Below are positions 10,871-22,305 of a stretch of 64,000 nucleotides of DNA, one piece after another (positions within the stretch are counted from its first letter, which is position 1; each line of letters starts with the position of its first letter). The DNA lies in NCBI GenBank assembly GCA_007922305.1, contig ML677328.1, positions 6,718,540-6,782,539 on the forward strand, in the 5' to 3' direction. A program made the position numbers and the translations under genes. The stretch is from Dermatemys mawii. Lineage: Eukaryota; Chordata; Testudines; Dermatemydidae. A model generated the notes under the pieces. The model did not search any database. It saw nothing but the letters and a program-made list of their open reading frames with translations, and was not told the origin of the DNA.

Positions 10871-11748
10871 AGACCACTTAACTTTTAGGCACTCTTACTG
10901 TGCCTAACTGGAAATCCGGCCCTGCAGACAGCTGACTCAGATTCACCCCTCTGCTGCTGTGAGCAAAAAAGATGATGAAGCCCTCAAATCTTGGATGAAA
11001 AAGTACAAAAGCTGCAATTCCTGGCTCCACACCATACTCTGCTTTTCTCTCCTGATGGCATGAGAACTTTTTCATCAGTGTCAGGCTCTTGGCATGGGAC
11101 TGGATGACCACTTCCCTGTGCCATTGTTCTCCACTAAATCAGCCCTCCCAGATGGGTGTGAAAAAACACCCCCCGAGTGACACAAATTTTGCCGGCCTAA
11201 ATGCTGATGCGTACATCACTATGTCAGTGGGAGATACCCTCCCGCTGACACAGATACCGCAGCTTGTTGAGCTGGTTTACAGAGCTCTCCCTGCTTTATG
11301 TTGTCATGAGCCATCATAGTATAAACAGAGACAGGAATTCTACTGTCTGACCGCAGGCATGGAGAGCACTGATGGCATATCCTCATTTCATGTACCATTG
11401 CGCTTCCTGGCTCCAACTTTTCCCTCTCCAGCACCTTTGGGTGACTGTCTGAGGCAGTCTTGATAGCATCTTTTACGTATTCTTGGGCAGGAGAGGGTGA
11501 AGGGAGTCAGGAAGAGCAAGGGAGAGAATATAATGGTGCAATTAAGCATTTCTTCAAATCTGTAATTTTAATCCATCATAAAATAAGTCCCATGTGTTTA
11601 TTTTCTCAATGTTTTGAATTACTCAAAGGAAAAGGAATGTATAGCAATGCTCCTAGTGATGATATGCACATGGTCATTACTGCATCTTACATCATCAAGA
11701 AATGTGTGCAGAGGGGAAACTGGTTCAGAATATTCCCTCTCGCACATA

Positions 11749-11782
11749 ACACACACACACACACACACACACTCTCTCTCTC
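11749..11782. repeat. (CA)n followed by (CT)n microsatellite
   Basis: AC dinucleotides from 11749 to 11772 pass directly into CT dinucleotides to 11782. It lies about 60 bp inside the intron from the donor of the TM1 exon. Confidence 0.95.
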
Positions 11783-11844
11783 CTGTACAAGCTCAAGTCA
11801 TTGGGCTTGCTAAATCAGCCATGTCTGGAACTGAATTTCTGTAC

Positions 11845-11987
11845 CTGTAAAATGCATAAAAAACTAAAAGGTTTCCTATAACACCAATAGATCCAATTAT
11901 AAGAACACAGGTTCCAGTAGCGTAAAGGATATGATCATTAACTTCTGCTTTTGTCACAGTGTGCTGACGAGTTCCCATATCCAGGAT
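11845..11987 (-). CDS. OPN4X: Melanopsin (OPN4X-type) internal exon encoding N-terminal tail end and TM1
   Basis: This exon codes for the end of the extracellular N-terminus and transmembrane helix 1 of a melanopsin, the bistable Gq-coupled opsin of non-image-forming photoreception. Read on the minus strand it starts in phase 0 after a strong pyrimidine tract ending in CAG at 11988-11990, gives ILDMGTRQHT, then the hydrophobic helix with ILYATGTCVLIIGSIG and the opsin TM1 motif GNLLVFYAFY. It ends in phase 2 on AG at a GTACAG donor. The 143 bp have no stop. The AG joins the first C of the exon at 6731 to make the serine of SNKK, as expected in melanopsins. The in-frame ATG at 11976-11978 could be an internal Met: the good acceptor upstream implies an earlier exon carrying the true start, which I could not locate. 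The sequence fits the non-mammalian OPN4X group better than OPN4M; that assignment is from memory of the families, not an alignment. Confidence 0.88.
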
Positions 11988-12279
11988 CTGGAGAGAAAAG
12001 CAAAAGGAAAAATAAAAAAGTTACCACAATCAGTGCTTTTAATCCAGGGGGCAATTAGTCTTTAAATTGTATCTTCCTAAACACATGGTACAAATTAAAG
12101 CCAGATTCTTACATACCGTTGAGACACTTTTGTAGGGCTGTGTAGAAAATTTGGCCTTGCCATTGACAATGCTATATTCGTACTATGCTTAAATAGAGCA
12201 CTTCATTCTCCAAGCCTCTCTATCCAGCACCATGCACAAACAGTATACACAAATGTAAGGAAAAAATGAACTACTAGAT

Positions 12280-12497
12280 CAGTGATTCTCAAACTTCAGT
12301 ATTGGTGATCTCTTTCACATAGCAAGCCTCTGAATGTGACCCCTCCCCCAAATTAAAAACACCTTTTAATACATTTAACACCATTACAAATGCTGGAGCC
12401 AAAGTGGGATTTGGGGTGAAGGCTGACAGCTCATGACCCCTCATGCAATAACCTCGTGACACCTGAGGGGTCCTGACCCCAAATTTGAGAATCCCTG
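12280..12497. mobile_element. Non-autonomous hAT (Charlie-like) element with target duplication
   Basis: It begins CAGTGATTCTCAAACTT and ends AAATTTGAGAATCCCTG, terminal inverted repeats close to the hAT/Charlie consensus. The body of 218 bp has no transposase. The flanks TACTAGAT (12272-12279) and TAGTAGAT (12498-12505) are 8-bp target duplications with one difference, as expected for hAT. A second copy lies at 30326-30542. Confidence 0.88.
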
Positions 12498-12827
12498 TAG
12501 TAGATTATGTGAGAGATCGCAAGAACAGCCTCACATTTAAGATAAGAATCTGGTGCTAAATATATCTAGCTACTTACCCTTCTGCTGGGGGAGTTGGATA
12601 GAGCTAAAAAATATGGAGTTTAAGGAGACTTCCTAATAAAATCCTCTTATTTATTTATTTTATTTATATTATTTAATATTTATGTCAAGTGCCATGATGC
12701 TTGCAAATCACTACGTATCTGGATAGCAATCTGAGGCCTCTGCTTGCCTGCGAAGATTTGTAACCAAATCCTCTCAACCCACCCCAATCCTCTTTGTCTG
12801 TCTTGTCTCCTGTCTGACTTGTCTCCA

Positions 12828-12935
12828 TTTGAGGTAGAGATTGTCTTTTTTGTACGTGCCTGTATAGTGCCTAGTGTAATGGGGTCATGGTCTTTGACTA
12901 GTATTCCTAGATGCTACCATAATACCAGTGATAGT
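12828..12935 (-). repeat. MIR-like amniote SINE remnant
   Basis: GATTGTCTTTTTTGTACGTG, GTATAGTGCCTAGTGTAATG and the TGCTACCATAATACCAG end are the reverse complement of the 5' part of amniote MIR elements (TATTATGGTAGCACCTAG...GCACTGTAC). Diverged. Confidence 0.6.
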
Positions 12936-14284
12936 CTAATACATGTGCATGTTGCTCTACAGAGGTAATTGAAAGTATAGTACCTGCCCAAAGGAACTAC
13001 CAAAAATAAATGCATACAATTTTAAAAAAATTGTTCAGGTCACCTGTAAACGGAGTTAAATTTCCATCATAATCCTGAATGTCCTTTTGTGGGTTAAATA
13101 CAGATTTCAGTAAGAGGAAAACATTTTAAAAATTGTTAGAGGCACAACATACATTTTAGGAACGATGAGATTAATCTGATGATATGAAAAAGGCAAAGAT
13201 GTGTTGGCATATAAATAGGCATCATATTTTCTGAAACAACAACCCAATCTAAATTAGCATGCATTCTATAGAATGCAACATAAACCTCAATAAAACAAAC
13301 AAACAAAAGCTCATCATGCCTCTGCTTTTATCAGTAGCATTGCCAACTGTCAACATTATTTCTAACCATATCCCTTCAGTTGACCTTGGTAATTACAAAG
13401 GCGAAAGTTTCCGGTGTTTCTATTCCCCACAGTACTCTTGACTGATGGTACTGAGAACTCTACGTGGAAAAACTAGAAGAGGAAAAACAGCAGCTGTAGC
13501 AATACTTTGTCAGTACAAGCACATTAAATAATTTTGACATTCCCATTACTGCCACTATCACAAGTGCATTAATAAAAAAATGCCAACAATTCTCTGTGTA
13601 TGCTTTTTTCACACAAGTTTAAGTCTACTGCTGACCAAATTCAGCAAACAAGATAGCCTGCGGCTAATTCATTCAGCTCTTATTAGCATCGTCAATGAGA
13701 AGAATTGGCAGTCTAACAGAGATTATTATTTACTTACTGCTAACAGTGTGTTGCTCAAAGTGTAGCCATATAGGGGTCCTACAAACTAGTTCAAACACTA
13801 ACAGTTTAGATAGTAGTCAATGGACCTATGGCATTTTATACCAGCAGAGAATCCAGCTCACAGAGCTAAATTCTGCCCTCATTGGCACCCAGGATGTAAG
13901 GCAGGGCAGATTGGAACCCATAAGATCTAAACCAAGCGATAATACAAGCTCAAGAAGGGTTGGACTCTTCACCCAAAGGTATCACAGACTTAGTGGATAT
14001 GAAGAAGGTGAGTGAAGCTCCTGTTTTCAATTTGCCTGCCCATAGTTCCAAAGACCTCCTTCATTTCTTTCTCTTTCTGACCTTTTCTATTCTGTATGTT
14101 TTTCACCTCCTATTGCCTCAGTTCTCCACACAACCACCATCCTCTTCCCTGAAATTAATGCAACCTCCCAGACCTGCACATAACAAACACAAATAACTGT
14201 GTGATCTTGTTAGTGTCACCCTTATCTGTGCCACCCACTGCTATCCTATTTGCTAGGATATGGCTCATTGCATCTTACCTCTAA

Positions 14285-14360
14285 TGAGATAGTAAGCTCT
14301 TTGACACAGGAATTTGTATGTATTCCATGAGGTGCCCAGTACATTTTTGGATACTGTGAA
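14285..14360 (-). repeat. MIR-like SINE fragment
   Basis: GATAGTAAGCTCTTTGACAC followed by GGTGCCCAGTACATTTTTGG matches the usual antisense MIR-type wording (TAAGCTCTTTG...CAG). Short and diverged. Confidence 0.45.
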
Positions 14361-14609
14361 AAATATAATAGGGCAGGTATGGGATGTGTGGGAAAGAAAA
14401 GGGCATTTGAATATAGGATCCCCAAAGCACAGCAAGGAACATTAGGAGAGAGACTTTACAGTCTAAGTCTAGAGTCAAAGAGGAGAAGCCCTTTGCTGGA
14501 CAGCATTTATTTTCTCTTTGAATAAACTGGCAAGAACTTGGACAGGCTGGGAGGAGGGTTTACACATGGGAGATTATTTTATGGAACATCTTGAGGGTAG
14601 AGAAGCCTC

Positions 14610-15120
14610 ACTAGATGTTGCAAGCACACTGTTTACTCATATTTATAGCTTGTGATCCACTATGACCCCCAGAGCCTTTTCCACAGTATTCCTTCCTAGT
14701 CATTTCCCATACTGTATGTGTGTGACTGACTGTTCCTTCCTAAATTGAGTATTTTGCATTTGTCCTTATTGAATTTCATCTCATTTTCTTCAGACTATTT
14801 CTTGAGTTCATCCAGATCATTTTGAATTTTAATCTTATCTTCCAAAGCACTTGCAACCCCTCCCTGCTTGATACCATCTGCAAACTTTATAAATGTACTC
14901 TCTATACCATTATCTAAATCATTGAAGACAACATTGAACAAAATTGGACCCAGAGCTTAACCCTGTGAGACTCAATCGATATGTCCTTCCTGCTTGACTG
15001 AGAACCACTGATAACTATTCTCTGGGAAAGGTTTTCCAACCAGTTATGCACTTACCTTACAGTAGCTCTATCTATACTGTATTTCCTTAGTTTGTTTATT
15101 AGAACAGCCTCTCCCCTAGT
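14610..15120 (-). mobile_element. Old CR1/L3-like LINE remnant with degenerate reverse transcriptase
   Basis: On the minus strand the sequence gives a decayed reverse-transcriptase stretch: a thumb/palm region with NWLEN-like and ISGSQS-like words (from TGGTTGGAAAACC and ATCAGTGGTTCTCAG), then TTTGCAGATGGTATC, a FADD motif changed to FADG. Several stops and shifts. More diverged than the two young CR1 copies; the plus-strand fragment at 58640-58935 covers an overlapping part of the same kind of element. Confidence 0.75.
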
Positions 15121-15839
15121 AGCTTTCTCCACCTTCAGACTGAAAAATGAGAGCTGCCAAGTTACTGTACAGCCAACGAGCCGGTACCGTATCATACAAC
15201 TAACCCATTAGCAAGGATGAGCAGAAATGCCATGCTCGACATACGGTCCAGATCCAGGCTGACATTGATCAACGTTCTAGACATAAAACAGGCAACGGCC
15301 CTCTTATGGATATTTAAGAGGATTTAGTCCAATCCCATAAGGTGTAGATTCTACTGTTAGTTCCTGAGCAACCTCAGTGCTCCTTGGTCATAATATGATA
15401 TTAGGTTGCTTAGAAACTTTCAAGACACACTAAGAATCTTGCAGGACTGGACAGAAAATAAGGACCTGTGAGACAGTAGGTACTGGATAATTTTTCTAAA
15501 AGACAGACCTGGGAGAACTGGAGAATTTTTTTAAAAGACAGAAGTGGTGAGTGGATTTGTGGCTTCTGTTTTGGATTTGATTGGGTTTCTGAGTAGAAAC
15601 TTTAAACGGTTCAGAAATCCAGTTAACTACTCCTATTGATACTGAAAAAAACAGAATTTGACAAGCTTTCAAAATCATCTGAGGCTTTTTTTTCTTGTTA
15701 TACAACAGACTATTTTATGCCAGAGTACATGCTCTTGGGCCATAACTGAACTTCCACATCAATGGAACAAGGTACTCCACGTTTGGCTTTGGGATTCACA
15801 ACTTCATTAGGGACAGATTCTGTTTTGTGACTCCTGAGA

Positions 15840-16380
15840 GGAACAGCATGTGGCAAATTGCTGGCACTATTATGATGGGTCCTACGCTTTCTCTTCTTGT
15901 GGGGGATTCAGGGAGCCATTTGTTGCCCCTGAAGAGGGTATTAACTGCCCCACTAGTATCTTAGAGGAGAGGGATCTGGGCCCACCCTCTACTCCAGGTC
16001 CCAGGGGCCCTGAGGATAGCAGTAAACCACTTGAACTACATATTCCTTCCCCTGGGCTACTTCCCTCTCCTACCCTTCAGCTTGTGGGGTTTCCTGCCCT
16101 CTCTCTACACAAGCCAGGTGTCCCTTTAGCTATGATCTGGGTCTTCTTAGCTCATCGAGCACTTCTGCAAACTCTCCTCTGTTTCTCTCCAAACTGCTCT
16201 CTGCTCCAACTCCTCCAAACTGTCTGATTGAAGCAGGGTTTTTTTTATCATGTGACTGGCTTCAGGTGCTCTAATTGGCTTCAGGTGCCTTAATTGGCTC
16301 TAGGTGCTCCAACCAACTTCTAGCAAACTTGCTTCCCTCTAACACCCTCCTGCTGCCTGCTGGCCATTCTGTATCACAAG
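15840..16380 (-). mobile_element. LTR-like remnant, family shared with 59185-59790
   Basis: It shares several blocks in the same order with the copy at 59185-59790: GGCCCACCCTCTACTCC, CCCAGGGGCCCT-like, CCTGGGCTACTTCCC, and repeated AATTGGCTNNAGGTG near the end. The order of parts and lack of coding content suggest an LTR read on the minus strand. A 125-codon open frame here is not supported as a gene. Confidence 0.5.
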
Positions 16381-17242
16381 CACAAAAGACTCATCCTGAG
16401 GGTGAGGGACAAAGGCAGCCTTAAACCATTTTAGAGCAGCCTCAAATTTACAGTTAATTTGGTCACCCATTGTTATGATTTTATGTTTATCATGTCAATT
16501 GCTTCTCTAAGAAAAAGTGGCTATAAACCCACTTTAATTTACATTTTCTTCCAGTTCCTCTGTATCTATGTTACAGTATATAAGGGATCTTGAACTCCTT
16601 TATATATTGTCAAGTGGATGAGTGTGGGTCTAAGAGAATCTAACAAACTGCAACAGCAGATTAACTATTCCCCAAAACAAACATACAATCTAAAAAATTT
16701 ACGAAGCCATAGGAATAAACCAGTTATATCCTCAACATCACCTCTCAGTAACCCCAAGTTCTCTGCATATCCAGTCTCATGACTCAATGTGCGGAGGGAA
16801 AATTACTAAATTCAGTTGTTTTGCAATTAATAGGACTTGACAGCAATAAATATGATTCACATGAAGGCCTCACAATGCACAGAACTAATCAATAAAAATG
16901 AAAATGTATTGATTGGTGAACTTTATAATTCTGTTTTGTCTGTTACAGAACTGTCTAATTTTTCCACATGCATACTTCCATGCCTCTGAAGTTTGTTTAA
17001 CAGAGCCTTAAAGTGCAAATTCTACTCTGAAAATTATATAAAAATGGCATCAGATCTGCTTTCTGGAGGCATTCAGAATTATATCTGCAGACAGTGATAA
17101 AGACGAGTTTTATTTCTATTATTTCTGAAAAGTCAGCACAGAGAGGAGAAAGATTTGGAGTCTATTCCTTCTTACACATCATCTACAGTATTATGACAGT
17201 GATGTCCACAGGGTCGGCTCTACCTTTTTTGCCTTCCCAAGC

Positions 17243-17298
17243 AAAAAAAAGCCGTCCAAATTGCCAAAGGAAAAAAAAAGCCACCCAAATTGCCAAAG
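17243..17298. repeat. Small tandem duplication with A runs
   Basis: Two copies of an A8-9 run followed by GCCGTCCAAATTGCCAAA and GCCACCCAAATTGCCAAA sit directly next to each other. Unit about 29 bp. Confidence 0.85.
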
Positions 17299-17861
17299 CT
17301 CGCACATTAACAGTAATTTTCTGTCACTACTGCCCTGTAGTAATGTTAAGAGTGAACAAATGATGACGTTGTAAACACTATTTGCTGGAGGTTACAATAT
17401 GATTATAGTTCTTGAGACTGAATATAAAATAGACAAATTGCTTAGTGATTTAAAGGTCTAGAGAGTTACCCTTAAAAGCCACAAAAGTAATACTTGACAC
17501 ACTGTCAAGAAGGGAACTGCAAACATTTATCCTTGTCACTTGCTTAAACCATTCGGTGTTCCTCCTCTCTTGCTTCAGTAGCATTTTTAACAGAACATAT
17601 GATTGACCTCCACCTGTAGAAAGACTGCAGTGCTGTACATCCTTCTCAAGTGATGCTGTACACAAATTCCATGGTGCAATGGTTTTGAACTTAATCATCA
17701 ATCATAGCCTTTTCCCCGCCAATGTTCCACGTTGCTTTTTTGATGGTGTAGATGAGCCCTTCGCTGCTCGTGGCACAAATGAGTCGGAGACCGCTCTTTT
17801 GTCAACACCAATGCCCTTTTGTTTCCCTGTTCTAGTTCCCACTATCACCTCTATACAGTTC

Positions 17862-18164
17862 TGTACACTATAATACTCTTAGGTAGCTGCTTAGGGAACA
17901 GCTAGCTCCTGCAGCTAGCCAGGAACAGCAGCCACTTGCTCCTCCCTTTCCTGTTCTTCCCCCTCCTCCCCCCATACTTCCTGCCTGCCTGCCTGCCAGC
18001 TTTATAAAGCCTTCTGGCCATAAGGCTCACAGGTGCTTTCCCTTAAGCCCTTCTAAGAGCAACACCCTGCCAGCTCCAATTAACTCCCCTCACTGGGAGC
18101 TGAGCTAGAAGGAACTGAGCTAACAGGGGCTGGCTCAGTGCCTCTTGGCCAGCACCCTGTTACA
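17862..18164 (-). mobile_element. LTR-like block, minus orientation
   Basis: Read on the minus strand it starts TGTAACAGGGTGCTGGCC at 18164, has a TATA-like TTTATAAAG near 18000-18008 and a GC-rich section after it with GGCAGGCAGGCAGG. The 5' end and TATA-like box are as in solo LTRs. The other end near 17862 is a guess and no target duplication was found. Confidence 0.45.
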
Positions 18165-20943
18165 GATGGCAATGGTGGGATTTATGTTGACTTTAATGGG
18201 AGCATATTTAGGTCAATCCTGGGCATTTTTTAAAACCTCACATTTTGCTCTTCAGGGTGAGGATTATCTTTTGTTCTCGTGTACTGTTTCAGAAGAGCAT
18301 TGTCCTTACTAATAATTCTTAGAGTGAACGTTTCATCAGTAGTGTACATCTAATGTAGGTAGAAAAATTAAACAATTCATGGCACATGATACTTAATGTC
18401 AAAATATTACTCCTGAAGGGTAAATAATCAGAAAATAATTTCTCTTCATTGGATAATGACATTTCTGCAACTTGTTTCATACAACTACTTCGTTCTCTAA
18501 TTTTGTAATACAAAATAAACCAAATAAATGTACATCCATGAAACTATCTCTTCAGTCACTGTTGATTAGCAGAGTCCAAGAAAGAACATTTCAAAGTGAT
18601 TCTTTCTCCTCCATTCCAATAGTTTTATAGTGCCTTTACTTATTTAAACCTAAAATGTTCATGCTCTTAGTCCATCGTACAGAGTAACTACTTTGGTTAA
18701 CTGGACTTTTATTTTTAAACATTATTTCTTTTTAAATGGGAAGCACTACACATACACAATATATTTCATTAAGTATTATTGCAGCCACACAGAGACTCGA
18801 ATTCAACACTTACCCCCAGAGAACTATGCTGATTTTACACCAGGTGAAGATCTTGCTCACTGTACATTTACCCAGTAGACCACAAAAGCTTTAATAAAGT
18901 CATCAAGCTGCAAATTATAAGGCCTCTAAGTAATACCATCCATTAGACGGAATACCATAATCTCTCTTTTGGAACTGTACCTGACATTTTGGGATTTAAA
19001 AGTAAAACTTTTTATTCACATATTTATTTATTTTGATTACTGTTAGGTATCTCAACACTATATAATTATGTATCTGTTCCAGGAATATGCTACACTTACA
19101 TTTACAGTTGCCTATTTTTTGTGTTTGTAGCTGTTACAGAGACAATTAGGGAAATTCACAAATTAGGGCTGGACTCTCCAGTCCATGAATTTGCTTTGTG
19201 ATGCTCTGATGACTCATAGTTGCCATAAGATCACCTTAACTAGCCAGCAGAATAGTCCATCAGCTCAGGGGAATCTTTTGGTAGCATAGGAAAACTCCTA
19301 GGGTCCTATGCCATCCCCTATGTGACCTCTGTCCACTGAAAAGGAGACAAAGCACACCTCTATGTCCTCCCCTCAGCTACTTTAATGGCTCATCTGGGCT
19401 ACTGACAGCTAGTGCAAATACTTTTTGTTTGTTTTGTTTTAAATACTGCAAACATTTGAAAGCATGTAAGCACCAATATATAAACAAACAAAAAAAACCC
19501 CATTTAAACTGCATCAAGATTATTAACAATCTGATTTTATCACACAAAATCAAGACACAATAATTTTGCTAGGATATTTCATATAAGACGTATTAACAAA
19601 ATACACACCATGATATAATAAAGGTCTCATACAAACTGACAAAACCAATTAAATAAGAAGTGAAGACCCCAAATCAGTTTTTAGTGGTGCCATTGTGATT
19701 ACAGGTGTTCTTGAGATCGGGGCACGTGGTGCATTTAGGCACTTTGATAAGTGGTCTGATTTTTAAAAGTGCTGACTTCAGTGTGAACTGCTGAGGGCGC
19801 AGCACTTTTGAAAGTCATGCCACTTTGGGAGCCTAAAAGTCATCTTAGTGTAATTTTGAAAGCCCATTTTAAAAAATCTCATCCAAAAAGTACTCATCTG
19901 GGTATGCTATGAGAGCAAACTATTGAGATTTAAATGACATGTGCCTTAATTTGTGACTCATTTTAAAATTTCTTTCACTTTAGTAACTGTCATAACCCTG
20001 TCAGTTACTAAAATCTTGGCTTTTATAATAATAGTTTACCAAAAGAAAAGAAAAGATTATCCTAGCAGACACAATGATGGTCATTTTGGCTAACAAAATT
20101 AGTTTTGTGGGAACTTTTAAAGATTACTGAATTTCAGAAACACTTTATTCTAAAATATTTATAAAGCAACATAAATGTATTTAGATGGGAAAAACATACA
20201 TAAATTGTATAGAAAGAATCATATAAGTAGTTTGGCAAAGCCACCCCATTTCCCTCCAAAGAATTAAAAAGCAATTTGCAATGCACAAACAAATCCCTTT
20301 CATGATAAATTTTCTTAAACAATGTACAAACCTTCACACATGTTGCTTAACATTGCACTACATTAATCAGCTCCATACACAGATTACAACTCTGAAATCT
20401 GCTTTGGGGGCTTCTAATGGGTATGCTTTTCTCCATCAACACTTTCTGGCTATTATCAAAAAGGTCTGATGGGCCCAGCTCCTGCAGGAGCAACAGGTGC
20501 CTGAGTGAGACATCACTTGGTGCACCAGTCCCATGGAGAGGGTTTAACTCAGAGAATGTTTCAGAGTGCCTACAGCCTTAGTCCCATAATAAAATCATTG
20601 TTCCTTATAATAAAGGGAGCAAGTTTTCCTATGGGAAGATTGAAGTTACCACCTCCTAAGAGCAGCAGTCAAAATGTATTGAACCAAAATCAACACTGAT
20701 AAAATTCGTCAAAAAATCAATAAAATAGATACATGTTAAGTATTAAGAAAGCAAACCAGAGCAGAGGAATCTGTTTACACCACACACACTCCCCTTCCCA
20801 AATAAATCCCAGGACAGGACTCCCTCGCCTTTCGGATACTTTACAATGCTGGGTTTACGTGTGTCTCTCACACGCACACTGGACGGAGGATTTCCGAAAG
20901 AAAGAAAAGCCGCATCCCAACGGGTCCCTGTGAGTCCGGGGGC

Positions 20944-21082
20944 GGGGGGGGGGGGGGGGGGGGGGGGGGGNNNNNNNNNNNNNNNNNNNNNNNNNNNNNN
21001 NNNNNNNNNNNNNNNNNNNNNNNNNNNNNNNNNNNNNNNNNNNNNNNNNNNNNNNNNNNNNNNNNNNNNNCCCCCCCCCCCC
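20944..21082. other. Assembly gap (100 N) flanked by G27 and C12 runs
   Basis: A run of 27 G (20944-20970) meets exactly 100 N (20971-21070), followed by 12 C (21071-21082). A 100-N block is the usual placeholder for a gap of unknown size. Frames read across it are meaningless. Confidence 0.98.
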
Positions 21083-21780
21083 AACACAACACGCCTGATA
21101 TTACCCCCCTCCCCCCCGCAACATGTGGAGCGCAACAGCGGGCAGGCACTAAAGGCAGGACAGGAGGTTTCTTCCCACCTCATCCCCGCTGGAGGGAGAG
21201 CGCAGCCCGGCCGCCCCTGCCCGCTCCCGTCCCCGCCACCGCCTCGCCGGGGCCGAGCCTTCGCGCCTCCCCGGGCGGGGGTCAGGATTTAGCCCCGCGG
21301 CCGGTCCCCCGCGCCCTTCCTCGCCTGCTCCTGCGCCTCCGCCATCCCGGGCTCTGCGCGCCGGAGCAGCCGCGCCGGCCGCGGGGGCAGGTGGCCGGGC
21401 CGGGGCGCGTTGTTAATCCGGCCCTAGACGTCTCCCAGCTCCATCCCGGGGGGACGCGGTCGCCGCTGCCCCAGAAGCCGCCTCCGCCGCCTGCTCCTCC
21501 GGCTGCGGGAATCGGGGCGAGCGGTGCGCGCGTGTGAAGGGCCCGGCTCTGGCCGCCGCCCGCTGCCTTGGGCCGGGAGACGGGGCCGGCCCGGCGCGCT
21601 CGCAGCTATTTAAGCGACCAAAGCGGAGCGTGGCGGGGCTCCCCCGCCTCCACCCCACCAGGTGACGGCTGCGGGCAGGAGAGAGCGGGGGCTCTGCCGC
21701 TCCCCGCAGCCGCGGCTCTGGGGCGCAGGGACCTATGCGCCCCCGGACCTGCCCCCCGGGACCCGCTCTCTGCACGGCTC
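21083..21780. promoter_or_regulatory. CpG-rich island with promoter-like features, owner unknown
   Basis: From about 21180 to 21760 the sequence is very GC-rich with frequent CpG (for example CGCGCCGGCCGCGGGG at 21370-21385), in sharp contrast to the AT-rich surroundings. On the plus strand TATTTAAG at 21607-21614 could act as a TATA-like element, with CAG|GTGACG at 21659-21667 as a possible early splice donor. A T/C-rich tract follows at 21775-22020. Frames inside it have no recognised product. It could be the promoter of an unrecognised divergent plus-strand gene, or the far upstream start of the melanopsin gene on the minus strand. From memory, OPN4X in birds lies near PDLIM5 and BMPR1B, and HPGDS would be expected on this side, but I saw none of its exons. 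Confidence 0.6.
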
Positions 21781-22204
21781 CTTTTCCTCCTCTCTCATTC
21801 CCCCGCCTTGGGTTCTCCCTTCCCCCTTTTCTTGAGCTCCTTCCTCCTTAGCCTCCCCCTTTTCCCTTTCATTCTTCTCCTTTCCCAGCCTTCCTCCTCT
21901 CCTTTTTCTCCCACTTCCCTTCTCTAAGTTTTTCTTTCTACCTCCTCTGCCCTCTCTTTCCCCCATCCCCATTCTTCTCTCTGCCTTGTCTCTTTCTCTC
22001 TTGCCCTTCCAAGTAACCCTCCCGCTCCACACCTCATTATCTACTGTGCCTGTTACCTAAAATGCAAATAGTGGCTGCTGTCTGTCAATGTCCCAAATAG
22101 CAAAATCAAAAAGGATTTGATATTGTGGACTCAGCTAATTCTTTCCCCTCCGGTCTCTCAGAACATAGTCCTGAGAAAGAAAAACACAAAAAGCTTTATG
22201 ATGG

Positions 22205-22305
22205 ATTTGTATTGTGGGAGCACCTGAGCTCCGGTCATGAACCGTAAGGTGCTCTATGCTGTACAAACACACAAGATAATAGTCCATGACCCAAAGAACT
22301 GATTG
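22205..22305 (+). repeat. MIR-like amniote SINE fragment
   Basis: TTTGTATTGTGGGAGCACCT, then GGTGCTCTATGCTGTACAAACAC, is the 5' section of an amniote MIR-type SINE, diverged. Confidence 0.6.

Larger units (their letters stand above)
6732..11844 (-). other. Melanopsin intron between the TM1 and TM2 exons
   Basis: A 5.1-kb intron with a GTACAG donor and an AAG acceptor. Its main content is the inverted-repeat LTR-like element at 8227-9669. It also holds a short CT run near 7803-7822, a GC-rich stretch at about 10400-10870 and a CA repeat at 11749-11772 followed by CT. No exon was recognised; the open frames in the GC-rich part have no family resemblance. Confidence 0.8.
11988..20943. other. 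Region upstream of the recognised melanopsin exons
   Basis: It should hold the first melanopsin exon or exons and promoter if those are close, but I found no convincing start exon. The visible content is the hAT element at 12280-12497, MIR-like remnants at 12828-12935 and 14285-14360, an old CR1 remnant at 14610-15120, an LTR-like remnant at 15840-16380, a small tandem duplication at 17243-17298 and an LTR-like block at 17862-18164. From 18165 to 20800 I see only AT-rich unique-looking sequence. Confidence 0.5.

Noticed and set aside
15850..16227. 125-codon plus-strand frame
   Set aside because: It lies within an LTR-like repeat related to 59185-59790 and does not resemble gag, pol or env.
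20743..21292. Open frames across the gap
   Set aside because: They run through 100 N and through G/C runs, so they are artefacts.
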